Part shown: in pieces, positions 11,561 through 21,989 of the stretch
Layout: each line of letters begins with the position of its first letter
How positions within the stretch are numbered: the stretch's first letter is position 1
Made by a program: the position numbers and the translations under genes
The notes under the pieces: model-generated
The model's database searches: none
Seen by the model: the letters and a program-made list of their open reading frames with translations, nothing else
Told to the model about the DNA's origin: nothing
DNA from: Eucommia ulmoides
Taxonomy: Eukaryota > Streptophyta > Magnoliopsida > Garryales > Eucommiaceae
DNA length: 64,000 nt
Direction: 5' to 3'
NCBI GenBank assembly: GCA_016647705.1
Contig: CM028327.1
Coordinates: 7,945,726-8,009,725 of the forward strand

Positions 11561-12826
11561 TTATTTTCTTGTGAAGGATATTCGCACGAGACGAACGCTT
11601 TTGACAAGCCGAGCTAAAATGGTGTCTATGAATGGCCTTCTACTCCCACCACAACCAATAGCCTTCTACTCCCACCACAACCAATACCATCCTTGCCTTT
11701 TCCAGCATCAAAGCCCCACCATCAGTTTAGCATCACCACCTTGGTCATCCCTTAGCCTTTATTTTCAATAATTTTTTTGTCTTTTTCTTACGAGTTATCT
11801 CATTCGTCCAGATCAGACCACCATTGTAATGCTTGCAATATCAATAAAAGTCATAAACTCTCTTTCTCTCTATCCACTCTCACTTCAACTGCACTATTTG
11901 ATCTTATTTTCTCGGATGTTTGGACCTCCCCGGTTCACTCCGTTGATGACTTCAAATACTACGTTATTTTCGTGGATCATTACTCCAAATACATATGGCT
12001 TTACCTATTAAAATACAAGTCCGATATTCATGATGTCTTTATCCGATTCAAGACGTTAGTCGAAAACTATTTCAAATGCACAATCACCACACTCTACTCA
12101 GACAATAGTGGTGAATACACCACCTTGAGGTCATTTCTCTCCACCCATGGCATCTCTCATCTAACTTATTCTCTGCATACTCCCGAACACAATGACTACT
12201 CTGAACGTCACAATCGACACATTATCGAAACTGGCCTCGCCCTACTATCCCATGTCGCCATACATCTCTCACACTAGTCCTATGCTTTTGTCACAACCAC
12301 CTATCTAATCAATCGCCTACCCACCCCTACCCTCCACTTAGACTCCCTATTCTTGACTCTATTTGGGTCCAAACCCAATTACTCCAAACTTTGAAGTTTT
12401 GGACGTCTATGTTATCCCTAGCTACGTCTATACTCCCAACACAAACTCTCTCCTTGCTCGGCTCCATGTGTCTTTCTAGGCTACTCGACCTTTTAGAGTG
12501 CTTATTTCTGTCTAGATCCGGTCACTACCCGTCTTTACATCTCTTGTCATGTCAAAATTTTTGAATCAGTTTACCTATTTGCCTCATATCAAACATATCC
12601 CCCATGTCCTACCGATACCACCTTCACCTCCTAGTGCCCACCCTTAACTCCAATCCCCTCACCTATACCAACTACATTGGCCCGACAACCGTCCTCTCGT
12701 ACGATTGTCCTTCTCAAAGAGGCACAAGAACATGACTCTGAATAGCATGACGGGGGCACCCACAGGGTCACCAGCGCCGGAGAGCCCGCTGACCCACCCT
12801 ATCGGGCCCATCACTCCACAGGACCA
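11561..12826 (+). pseudogene. Copia B integrase
   Basis: After a degenerate segment with a short internal duplication (two copies of AGCCTTCTACTCCCACCACA, near 11650), the frame starting at 11777 reads integrase. HHCNACNINKSHKLSF is the zinc-binding end. FSDVW (about 11911), LYSDNSGEY (about 12095) and SERHNRHIIE (about 12202) hold the three catalytic acids. The core is intact over 166 codons, one of the better preserved parts of the element. A stop at 12277 ends it; the C-terminal side to 12826 is degenerate and is cut by the next insertion. Confidence 0.88.
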
Positions 12827-12830
12827 GAAG

Positions 12831-15488
12831 TGTCACACCCCACCCCGGACACCCGTCACCGTAGGGCCGACATGACGTCGACACGACCTCATCTTAACCT
12901 AAACCTACTAGTAAATGACAAAGTGCATACAAAAATATACAACCATAAATTTTGACCATATACAACATCTCTAACTGGGGCCCGTCCCTGAATTGTAATA
13001 ACAACAATAGTATAATAGCAATGAAGCTCTCACAGGTTCGTCTCGGACAGCTCCTCCCAAAATATTTTCATACTACACCATCACCGGACTCTACCTAGTG
13101 CCAGTAGGGGACCGACTCGTAGCTGTTGTACCTGCGAGTGTATTGCCTTCTTAGTAAAACATATTTTTTTTCCTTTTTAAATAATAATACATTCTAAATA
13201 CTACCATAATTAAATATAGATCAAGCATAAGTATATAAGCAGTGCGAATTAAGCAATATGGATAAGTTCCATCCAAATCCATCTAGTATAAAATCATACC
13301 AATCACCACAATAAATAATAAATCACCCAATATAAGTAAAACACCACATCTCAAACACACACCTCAAACACACATTGGCTAGCCATAGTGATCGTTTTAA
13401 CCTCACGATCGGGAGTTTGCAACGGTACCGTACCATCCGTAGGATATGCCTTCCTACGAACACCCATCACTCCGCCGAAGCGGATAATCACTGCGCAGTA
13501 TAAACATTTAACATTACTCTGTCGAAGCAGATAAACATCACTCCGCTGAAGCGGATAACATCACTCCGCCGAAGTAGATAACATCACTCTTCCAAAACAG
13601 ATAAATACCATGGCATCGTCAAATCAAATACAGCATCATCAAATCACAACACAATAAATATCGTCTACTCAACATCGTCAAATTACCACGTCTATATCTT
13701 TTTTCTCAAAACCAACTTTTAAATTCAAAAATCATATATCACACTTTCTTTTAAAAAAAACGTCTGATTTTATTAAAACCACTTTTCCACCCTTTATTTT
13801 TAGAAAATCAGGCATTTCTAGAAAACAGATGTTTTCTATTCTCTTTTTAAAAACCCCGTCTGATTTCACCAAATCCAACAAAAATTCATTTTCAACTTCA
13901 TTTCGAAAACCACCGAAATCTTCCGAAAATCTAGTTTACCAACTCACCCACCTCCTGCTTGATCCATATAATTTATAAAATCGTACGGTTTAAGTAAACC
14001 AACATTTCATCCTATATATATACAAAAATAATTTAGCAAGAAGACAGTACACTCACCTGGCTACCCGTTCTGAACAGTTTTTACTGATTATCTTCTATCG
14101 ATTCTCCAGTGTCTGCGAGCCTAATAATGACAGGGCCTAAATTAATATTTTATGTAAAATAACCTAATCGTGCAATACAGGCCCTAAATTCTATAATTTT
14201 CCCCGTACCCACTTTTTATTACGAAAAATTGTTATTCGATAAATTTCGTTTCGTTAATAACTACGGTACGCATTTGTTAGTATGGACGGTGACAAAAATT
14301 ATTAGAATTGATGATTCCAAATTATAATCCTATTTGCTAATAATTCAATTTAACAATAATGGTAATTGATTTAGACTTTTACCTGCTCTAAATCGTCCGT
14401 CGGCCGCGAGATAATTTTTTGGATTTTTATTGGGATGTTCATGTAATTTTTCCTTTTTTTTTTTTTTTTCTATTTGTTTTTTGTTTTTTTTTTCCTTCCC
14501 GTTCCTCTGTTTCTATTCTGGTTCCCTGCAGACTGGCCGACCACCCACACCCCTCTCACCGGCGGCGACCAACCACCCCACCTTCACCGTCGATCGCCAC
14601 CGTCGGACAGCAGTGGAAACCCACACGTACCCACAACCGATGCTCTCTCTGTCACTAACTCCCCTTCACCGCCAGCCACCCTACGCCGGTCACAACCGCT
14701 TACCACTGTCCGACGACGGCCCACACACGATCGTCGACGATTGACGACTGGCGATCTGAACAGAAAACCCATACACAACCACCGCTGCACCAAACCAGAA
14801 CAGAAAACATACTACGGCACACTCACGCCGGTACCGAAATAGTGTTGATCCTACACACATACACGGAAGCAATTCCACAGCTGATCACACTCCCTTCCCC
14901 ATCGACGAAGATCAACACACACACACAACAATGAAATGGAACAGAACGTCCACGCAGACGACCTCGCCGGAACACCCAGCAGCGCCGAACCCTCTCTCTC
15001 TCTCTAAAATTCTGGATTTTCTCATCTGATAGTGTTTTGATCCCGATATTTTTTGCATGTGTTGTTTTTATATGCATGAATTGAGTGGTAAAGGTGGATC
15101 GTCGCTTGCCACGTCTCCTCATTTCCTCTCTCTCTGTCGCCGACGATCTCACTGCGCACACACTCACGATATATGTATATATGTGTTTATATAAAACAAT
15201 TATTAAGTTAAAATGCACTTTCCTCCCCCCAACTTCCTTTAAGATCCTATTTTAATAATTTTCAACTTTTACAAGTTTCTAAAATTATAATTTCACCCTT
15301 ACTATTTTCAATTTTTTATTTTTAATTATCCATTTGGATCTCAAGTATAATTTCCACGTTTTCTAAATTTCAACTTTGACCCCTAAACTTTTAATTTTTA
15401 TTTTTCATTAACAAAAATTTACCCCGAATTTCCCAATACTTTAAAATGCGATTATTAATGACGCATGTACTATAATTTGGGCCTTACA
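12831..15488 (+). mobile_element. Solo-LTR-like insertion 2 (2.66 kb) between integrase and RT of copia B
   Basis: It starts TGTCACACCC and ends GGGCCTTACA. A perfect 5-bp target duplication AGAAG lies at 12826-12830 and 15489-15493, which fixes both ends. It is a diverged sister of 8528-11126: shared blocks include ACCTCACGATCGGGAGTT, the TTCTTAGTAAAACAT stretch, and T-rich then CA-rich right halves with CTCTCTCTCTC tracts. It differs in a local tandem array near 13460-13610 with four or five variants of ATCACTCCGCCGAAG. No protein domain was found. A solo LTR is the best reading. Confidence 0.85.
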
Positions 15489-15493
15489 AGAAG

Positions 15494-16520
15494 CCCCATC
15501 AGTTGACTTGGGTTCTATATTGCCTACTGACCAGCGTAATAGCGTCCCATCCCAGCAGTGCTCCAATGCTCTATCTGTTGTCCCGGGTGATGTAGTACCC
15601 ACATATCTGCGCTATAACATTGAATTCATCTCGGAAGGACACTACTTCGTCTCCAGAATCGACTAAACCAGCCGAGAGAACCATCATGAAACGTTCTATG
15701 AACAACATCCACAAACCCATCTAGAAACTCAAGCTCACAGCTCAAAAATCTGTGAGTAGTGATATCGAGCCCACATGTGTCTCTCAATCCCTCAAGGATT
15801 CAAAGTGGCGCAAAGCCATGTGGAAAGAATTTGATACGCTGATTCGAAATGGAACCAGGGAACTTGTCCCTCTGAACTCAAGCAACAATGTTGTCGGCTA
15901 CAAGTGGATATTTCGCATCAAATACACACCTCAAGGGACCATTGGTCGCTACAAAGCTTGACTTGTGGCCAAGGGCTTTTATCAACAGCATAGGGTTGAC
16001 TGTCATGAGACGTTCAACCCCATAGTTAAGCCCACAACATTACGACTAGTGCTTAGCATTGCGGTAAGTCGAGGATGGGCACTTAGTTAACTGGATATCA
16101 ACAATGCATTTCTTCAAGGATCACTATTTGAAATGGTGTACATGATTCAACCACCTGGCTTGGTTGATCTCGATCACCCACACCACATTTATAAACTCTA
16201 CAAAGCTATCTACAGCCTCAAATAGGCCCCTCGGTCATGGTACCATGAACTTCGAAACTTCTCGATAGCAAACAGGTTTATCAACTCACATGCCGACTCA
16301 TTTTTGTTCACTTTCACACTCCACAACAACCAAATGTTCCACCTAGTCTATGTTAATGACATCATCATAACCGGCAATGAAAATAATGGTGGCCAAGTTC
16401 ATTGCACAGTTGTCAGCTCGATTATCTCTCAAGGACCTTGGACCACTCACATATTTTTTGGAGTTGAACCAATGGTTTACTACTTTTGCAGAAGCGATAC
16501 ATTGCAGATCTTCTCACCTG
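15494..16520 (+). pseudogene. Copia B reverse transcriptase
   Basis: RVT_2-type copia RT: KWRKAMWKEFDTLIRNGT (15799), VVGYKWIFRIKYTPQGTIG (15891), a stop within the YKARLVAKGF motif, LDINNAFLQGSLFEMVYM (16090), then LVYVNDIIITGN at about 16343-16378. The catalytic box is YVND (16349-16360) rather than YVDD, so one catalytic Asp has become Asn. Frameshifts follow near 16420-16530. Together with the stops this copy cannot make active RT. Confidence 0.9.
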
Positions 16521-17275
16521 TACAAAAATAAAGGCCGCAAAACCAATCGCGACGTCACTCCAGTATTAACACTCAAATCCAACCCACCACTGTCTGATCC
16601 AATGGAGTACATGAGTGTTGTTGACAGTCTTCAATATCTCTCGTTGACACAACCAGATGTTACCTATACAGTCAATAAACTTTCTCAGTTCATGCACCGT
16701 CTAACCAAGGACCACTAGAGTGTAGTGAAACACCTTTTTCGCTACCTCTGTGGCACACAAGACCATTGAATGATCCTTCACAAGTGCTCATCCCTCGCAC
16801 TTCATGCTTTCTCCGATGCGAACTGGGTAGAAAACAAGGATGACTTTACCTCTAATGGAGCACACATCATCTACCTTGGTTGTAATATGATCTCCTGGTA
16901 TTCCAAGAAGCAAATGACGGTGGCCCACTCATCCACTGAAGTGGAATATCGTTCTGTTGCATCTACAACAGCTAAGATACGATAGATCTATTCTATACTC
17001 TCAAAACTCAGTGTGACCCTACCTCTCAAACCAGTTATTTATTGCGACAATATTGGTGCCACGTGTCTTTGTTCTAATTCAATCTTTCACTCACGCATGA
17101 AACACGTGGTACTAGACTATCATTACATACATGAGCGAGTTCAAAGTAGTTCAATACGTTTCACTTATGTCTCCTCTAATAACCAGCTTACTAATGCCCT
17201 CACTAAGCCACTAGATACAACTCAATTTCTTCTGCTCAAGGATGAGATTGGACTCTCCTCCCGGAGCTCCATCTT
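16521..17275 (+). pseudogene. Copia B RNase H domain
   Basis: After VDSLQYLSLTQPDVTYTVNK (16618), the RNase H signature is readable: HAFSDANWVENKDDF (16803), WYSKKQMTVAHSSTEVEYRS (16897) and VIYCDNIGATCL (17034), with the acidic residues present. The C-terminal RFTYVSSNNQLTNALTKPLD is the standard copia ending. Stops at 16717 and 16985 interrupt it, and it runs to just before the polypurine tract. Confidence 0.88.
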
Positions 17276-17284
17276 GCGGGGGCA
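17276..17284 (+). other. Polypurine tract of copia B
   Basis: GCGGGGGCA lies directly before the TG of the 3' LTR, the position and G-richness expected of the plus-strand primer. Confidence 0.75.
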
Positions 17285-17490
17285 TGCTAGAGTATTTCCC
17301 AAGTCACCTAGTTGACCTTCCTTTCTTCCCATTTCCATTTGAGTAATCTCTTGAAATTGTAGTTTCCATATATATGTTGATTATAATTGTATTAGGAAGC
17401 TTCCATTTATATGTTGTCTATACACTGTATACATATTCATTTCTATCGATGAGAAACACAAGTCATTCCTAGCATTTCTATTATTCTATA
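17285..17490 (+). repeat. 3' LTR of copia B
   Basis: It starts TGCTAGAGTATTTCCC; the third base differs from the TGT of the 5' LTR. It aligns over 206 bp to 5048-5253 without gaps. The possible target duplication ATTGA follows. Confidence 0.9.
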
Positions 17491-17786
17491 ATTGAGAATC
17501 AATTCTCACTTTTTGGGTTGGATTGGGTTGAGTTTTGAGTTTGTCAAACATATTCCCAAACGGGCCCTAAACAAACATGACATAAAAGTGATCTCTTTCA
17601 TTTTTTGTTTTCGTTTCCAAACAATCAGGAATAGAAACAAAATAGACCCCTAAAAAAACTGGTTTAGTTGCCACATTTATGAAACAATTTTTGGGAACAG
17701 AATAGAAATAAAACTCTTTTTGTTCTTTATTTTAGATCTACATTTTCCCAGAAATAAAAACAAAAAAAAATGATAGAAAATCTTAC
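17491..17786. other. Intergenic or ancient intron sequence
   Basis: AT-rich, with repeated AACAGAATAGAAATAAAA-type steps. No coding potential is seen. It lies on the 3' side of the exon relic below, so it may be remnant intron. Confidence 0.5.
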
Positions 17787-17946
17787 CAACTTAGGCTAAA
17801 CATTGTTGTCCTCTTTCTTTTTTTGTAACAATCTGCATTTCCTCAAACTCCTTGTCAAGTGTTACTTTCATCTCCTTTGCCTTTGAACTTTCCAATGCCT
17901 TCATCTCCTGAAGAAGCTTCTTCTCATACTCTCCAAGCGTAATTTT
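17787..17946 (-). pseudogene. Broken exon of an RGG/HABP4-type RNA-binding protein gene
   Basis: On the minus strand an acceptor-like TTTTACAG (17947-17954) precedes a reading of ITLGEYEKKLLQEMKALES, then KAKEMKVTLDKEFEEMQ. This closely resembles the exon of plant RGGA/SERBP1-like proteins (HABP4_PAI-RBP1 family) that typically reads LxEYEKxLEEKRKAL...VDKDFESMQ. One extra A in the lysine run, about 30 bp before the end, shifts the frame; in the corrected frame a stop replaces the expected Phe. A donor-like GTAAGA follows at 17786-17781. No other exon was found, and copia C is inserted 110 bp upstream. The family assignment is from memory of the motif. Confidence 0.6.
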
Positions 17947-18056
17947 CTGTAAAATTAAATTTTAAAGTAGAATTTAATTTCAATTCTTTTGGATCGAGAA
18001 TCGTTTTTCACAAAACGAGAAGCGTTACCAAAAAACCATTACTTTGTTCTCTTCCT

Positions 18057-18626
18057 TGTTGGGGGGACCATCCCATTGATTAATCAAGGATGCCTCTAGA
18101 AAGCCCTCAATAATTTAGAAAGGAAATAGCTTGAAATGATAAGGTGGGCTCCACAAATGAAGAAAATAACAAGAAAGTTTGATAAGCAACCAAAAGAAAA
18201 ATTGAGAAGAAAGGAGAAGCTGAGCGAAGTTGTAGCTAAACCTTAAAGATTCTTGATCTTGTCTGTTCAGATAGAAACAAGGTCTCAAGCCTCTTCTATA
18301 AATAGAGGATATGATCCATTAAGGAGAATTACCCGGTGAGAAATAATCTCAATGAGAGAGAGAGAGAGAAAAAAAAAAAAAAGATTAGTGAGAGTCTTGA
18401 GAGAATTTTTGTGTGAAAAATTCTTAGGTATAATTGGGTTTGAGTTGTGAGTTTGTGAGTGTTTGTAAACACTTTATAATTTTCATTTCTTTTAGGGAAA
18501 GATCTATAACAACCCATGGACGTAGGCAGATTTGTGTCGAACCACGTGAATAGTGTGCGTACTATTTTTGTCTTTTTTCCCTTTCACGTATATTTGGTTA
18601 ATCGGGAATTAAGTGTATTCCCAACA
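18057..18626 (+). repeat. 5' LTR of copia C
   Basis: It starts TGTTGGG and ends CCCAACA, a perfect 7-bp inverted terminus. A TATA box TATAAATA at 18297-18304, followed by a purine-rich GAGAGAGA stretch, fits an LTR promoter. The bases before it are TTCCT; no 3' partner exists to test the target duplication. Confidence 0.85.
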
Positions 18627-18628
18627 AC

Positions 18629-18640
18629 TGGTATTAGAAC
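18629..18640 (+). other. Primer-binding site of copia C
   Basis: TGGTATTAGAAC lies two bases after the LTR. It is the copia tRNA-iMet complement TGGTATCAGAGC with two C/G to T/A changes. Confidence 0.8.
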
Positions 18641-18685
18641 TTTGGTTGTAAGTTCTAACGGTTTTCTCGAAGTTACTATTCACGT

Positions 18686-21091
18686 TGTTGGCCCAGTGAT
18701 CTACCCAAGAAGAGGTGAATTGGGTAGTTATAAAATTAAAACAAATAATTATCTTTTCAACACTTAAATTCAAATAATTAATTTAATCCTAAATTAATTA
18801 TTATCTCTTTATATAGTAGTGGATAAGTATAATTAACTCTAGGTGCACACCCAAAAAATAGAAAATAAATGAAGTAAAAATGCAGCACACCACGATGTAT
18901 ACTAGTTCACCAAGCTACTATTGGCTATCCAGTCCTCCAAACCCTACGGAGAGTTGTACCCACTAAACCACTAAGATTCCTTTAATCAGGTAGGAATCAA
19001 ACCTTTACACAATGATTCTTTTCACAGGCTCAGAATAAACCTTTATAAATTCATTTTCCCAAGTTGAGGAAAAACCTCTATTTTTTTTTCACAAGCTAAA
19101 GATTAACCTAATTCTTTTATACTTAGGCTAAGAATCAAACCTCACAAAAAAAAAATCTCTCCAAGTATCATTTTCACTGGTAAGGATGGAACCGTTACAA
19201 AATCACACAAATTAATTCTATTAAGGAAGAATTAACACCTATCTATTTTCATGGAAAAAAGTAATCTAATCTTTTTATGCCTTAAGGTAAAGATCAAAAC
19301 TCAATCTCTTTACCGGAAGAGATTGAAGTCAAGCTACCCCTGATTAGATATTTCCAACAATATCTAATTCGCACACAACTTACCAATTATAAAAAAAAAT
19401 AAAAATTGATAAGTCTTTCCCACTCGGAGCTTCTACCTCCTCAAATTAATTTAAACTTAATTAATGTCCCGAATTTACTAGTGATAGAATTTTATGTGAG
19501 AAATTCAAAATTTGATTATAAAATAAGTGGGTAGCATACAATTGAGCACGTAATCATATTTTCACCAAAAACCGTTTTAAAATATTTTTATGCAATTTAA
19601 AGTTCAGAAAATGATTTCTCAATAATAAAAAAACACTTCAAGCAATCAATAATAATGTCAAACAACAATTAAAAGTAAAATCTTGGAACGATCTCAACAA
19701 GATATCAACAAAAAAATGAAAAACTGAATCATAGTAAGACTTTAGATCGTTGACAACAAGAATTTCGGCACACTTTCTCAAGAACTTTTTTCAAAGATAA
19801 TATCACAATACACTCTCAATATAATTTTAGAATAATATCTCTCAGAAAACTTAGGAACTAAATAGGTCTTGATAGAATAATATGTTAGGATATCTCTCAA
19901 GTGAAAAACGCATGTCTATTTAAATAAATTTGAAACAAGCCCTCTAACGGCTAGTTTCCACAAGATATGACATTTAATTTCTCATGTAGACCTCATATAT
20001 CAATATGACTCAATCCTGGTTCAAAAAACTTAATTATAATTTTTAAATCTCTCAATTAAGTCCCCCAAATATTTCTTAATCCCAAATTGATAAGATAGAA
20101 AGTATTAAATAGACCAATTTTAGAAACACTTAAAATAAGTATACCATATCTATAGGGATAATCAAATAAGGATGATATATCTATTATAAGTTCAAATCCC
20201 TAAGAAATCTCCAAACAAATTAGCAAAAAAAGAAAAATGGCTAGTTAACAACTATTTTTAGATCAAATCCACGAAATCCTCTAAACCTGAAACAACATAG
20301 TCGATTGACCGACCAAACCCCATTACTCGACTGATCGATTCAGGTTGTAGCCCAAGCCAAAGTTATTCACCAGTCGGTCGACCGATCCTCCATGTGTCAG
20401 TTGACCGATTGATTTAAGATGCTCCCTAGGCCATTTTTCGGCCATGGTCGATCGACTGATCATCGATGGTCGATTGCCCGATCGATTTAGAGAGTTCACA
20501 TCTCGGTATTCGATTGACCGATCTCTCTCTGTCGGTTGATTGATCGATTCAGAGACTTTTCTAATTCTCAGCCACTTCCCGTCGGTTGATTGATCCCCTT
20601 ACCATCGGTTGACCGATCAATGCTAGATCTCCCTTTCTCAATTATATTTTAATTCCAATCTTTAACGTTTTCGACCCTTTAACCTATTTCTTTTCTCAGT
20701 TAATTTAATTGACACTATTAATCAATTTTAAATATTAATCTTTCTTAGGTCAATATTTCTGCTTCAATTTCACATTGGAGCAAATATATTAACTAATTAG
20801 AACCCTATAAAAAAGACACATAAATATAAATTCATTTTTGTGTCGTGTGTGATCCTAATCGGGATAAATTAAGAGTAAAAATTAGTTTGAGTTGTTTTCA
20901 CCTAGATTCTTTAGGATCTTCGGTCTCTTAATGTCTAACTTTTTTATTATCTCTCAGCATCCTTAGCGTCTTTACTAACATCTTCATGATAACATCAACA
21001 GTGAAACTTTTATACTGAATCACTCAATAAACTCATTAGTTCCACCAAAAATATCAACATTTAATTGTCCATCAAAATCTTAGGATCAACA
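18686..21091. mobile_element. Solo-LTR-like insertion 3 (2.4 kb) in the copia C leader
   Basis: It begins TGTTGGCCC and ends GATCAACA (TGTTG/CAACA termini) and is flanked by a perfect 5-bp duplication CACGT at 18681-18685 and 21092-21096. Removing it restores a continuous copia C leader. No protein domain is seen. The left half is AT-rich with small near-repeats built around AACCTTT and AATTC; the right half contains an array of GATC-rich motifs (separate entry). It is of a different family from the two insertions in copia B. Confidence 0.8.
20299..20625. repeat. Degenerate array of TCGATTGACCGATC-like motifs
   Basis: About ten or more variants of a 12-16 bp motif combining GTCGATTGAC and CGATCGATTCAG occur at irregular spacing, in both orientations because the motif is close to palindromic. 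It lies inside the solo-LTR-like insertion 3. Confidence 0.8.
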
Positions 21092-21096
21092 CACGT

Positions 21097-21850
21097 TAAT
21101 AGTGAATTCGTGAACAATGAAATTTTGTTTGCCAAGTTCGACGACAATAGTATTCTAACATACAGTGGTTTGTTGGAATAGTCAGAAATGATCCAAAGGA
21201 TGCCAAATTCGAGTGGGAGTGATGCTCACAGACGAAGGGAATATGAAACTCGAAAAGTTCAGTAGTGCAGGATTTGAATTCTGGAAAATACAGATAGAGG
21301 ATTATATGTACTAGAAAAAACTATATCAACGTTTCTCTGAAAAGAAGCCTAAGGGTATGAAGGATGAAGATTAGAATTTTCTCAATAGACAGGCCCTCGA
21401 AGTTATCCGATTGTCGTTTTCTCGCAATGTTGCTATCAACATAGCAAAGGAAAAGACCTCGGTGAGTCTTATTGCAGCTCTATCCAATATGTACGATGAG
21501 CCATCTACCTCAAATAAAGTGTACTTAATGAGGTGATTGTTCAATTTACAGATAATGAAAGACGGATCGGTAGCTCAACACCTTAATGAACTCAATACAG
21601 TCACAACCCAGTTGAGTTCAGTTGGAATTGAATTCAATAAAGAAATACAAGCATTGGTACTTTTGTCTTTTCTTCTAGAGAGCTGGAATACTACTGTTAC
21701 AGTTGTGAGTAGTTCGTCAGGAAGCAATAAGTTGAAATTTCACGATGTTCATGATCTGGTACTCAGTAAAGAGATCTGACAGAGAGAGTTGGGTGAAAAG
21801 ACAACGTCTTCCACTTTGTCTACAGAATTAAGAGGAAGAACTAGAGGGAA
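21097..21850 (+). pseudogene. Copia C gag (Tnt1/Tork type)
   Basis: Readable blocks are EKFSSAGFEFWKIQIEDYMY (21260), FSEKKPKGMKDED (21334), an EKTSVSLIAALSNMYDEPS segment, and an open stretch 21537-21779 reading MKDGSVAQHLNELNTVTTQL and FHDVHDLVLSKEI. These match the layout of Tnt1/Tork gag (KFDGxNFxxWKxQ, KPxGMxDEDW, EHLNEFN, LL..E). Stops occur at the DED-W position, after YLMR and after SKEI. No zinc knuckle follows. Non-functional. Confidence 0.85.
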
Positions 21851-21989
21851 GAAATTTTAATATTTTTTGTTCTATACAATCGACTCTTTCAAACGCATTT
21901 TCCAGAATAGAAGAAAATTATTTCCATATATTGGACCAAAACTAATATGAAAATGAAAAATAAAAAGTGTAAATAAATAACTGTTTACC

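Larger units (their letters stand above)
5048..17490 (+). mobile_element. Copia element B: full-length but dead copia element enlarged by nested insertions
   Basis: Two similar 206-bp LTRs (5048-5253 and 17285-17490) bracket a copia polyprotein in the order gag, protease, integrase, RT, RNase H. A primer-binding site follows the 5' LTR and a polypurine tract precedes the 3' LTR. The flanks TTTGA (5043-5047) and ATTGA (17491-17495) match 4 of 5 bases, fitting a 5-bp target duplication. By hand count the LTRs differ at about 24 of 206 positions, mostly transitions, so the insertion is old. Removing the insertions at 6866-8262, 8528-11126 and 12831-15488 leaves about 5.8 kb, a normal copia size. 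Confidence 0.93.
18057..21850 (+). mobile_element. Copia element C: Tnt1/Tork-like, 5' LTR plus gag only
   Basis: A 570-bp LTR (18057-18626), a primer-binding site and a gag domain of the Tnt1/Tork type are present in order. The leader is split by the insertion 18686-21091. The element ends abruptly near 21850 within the basic tail of gag (RGRTRGKKF); protease, integrase, RT and the 3' LTR are missing, so it is a 3'-truncated relic. The sequence then passes into the L1 fragment. Confidence 0.85.

Noticed and set aside
14419-15218. Open stretches of 60-131 codons on both strands
   Set aside because: Same position in the sister solo-LTR-like insertion; composition-driven and not conserved between the two copies.
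20299-20625. Possible CRISPR-like array
   Set aside because: Irregular spacing, degenerate motifs and plant retrotransposon context.
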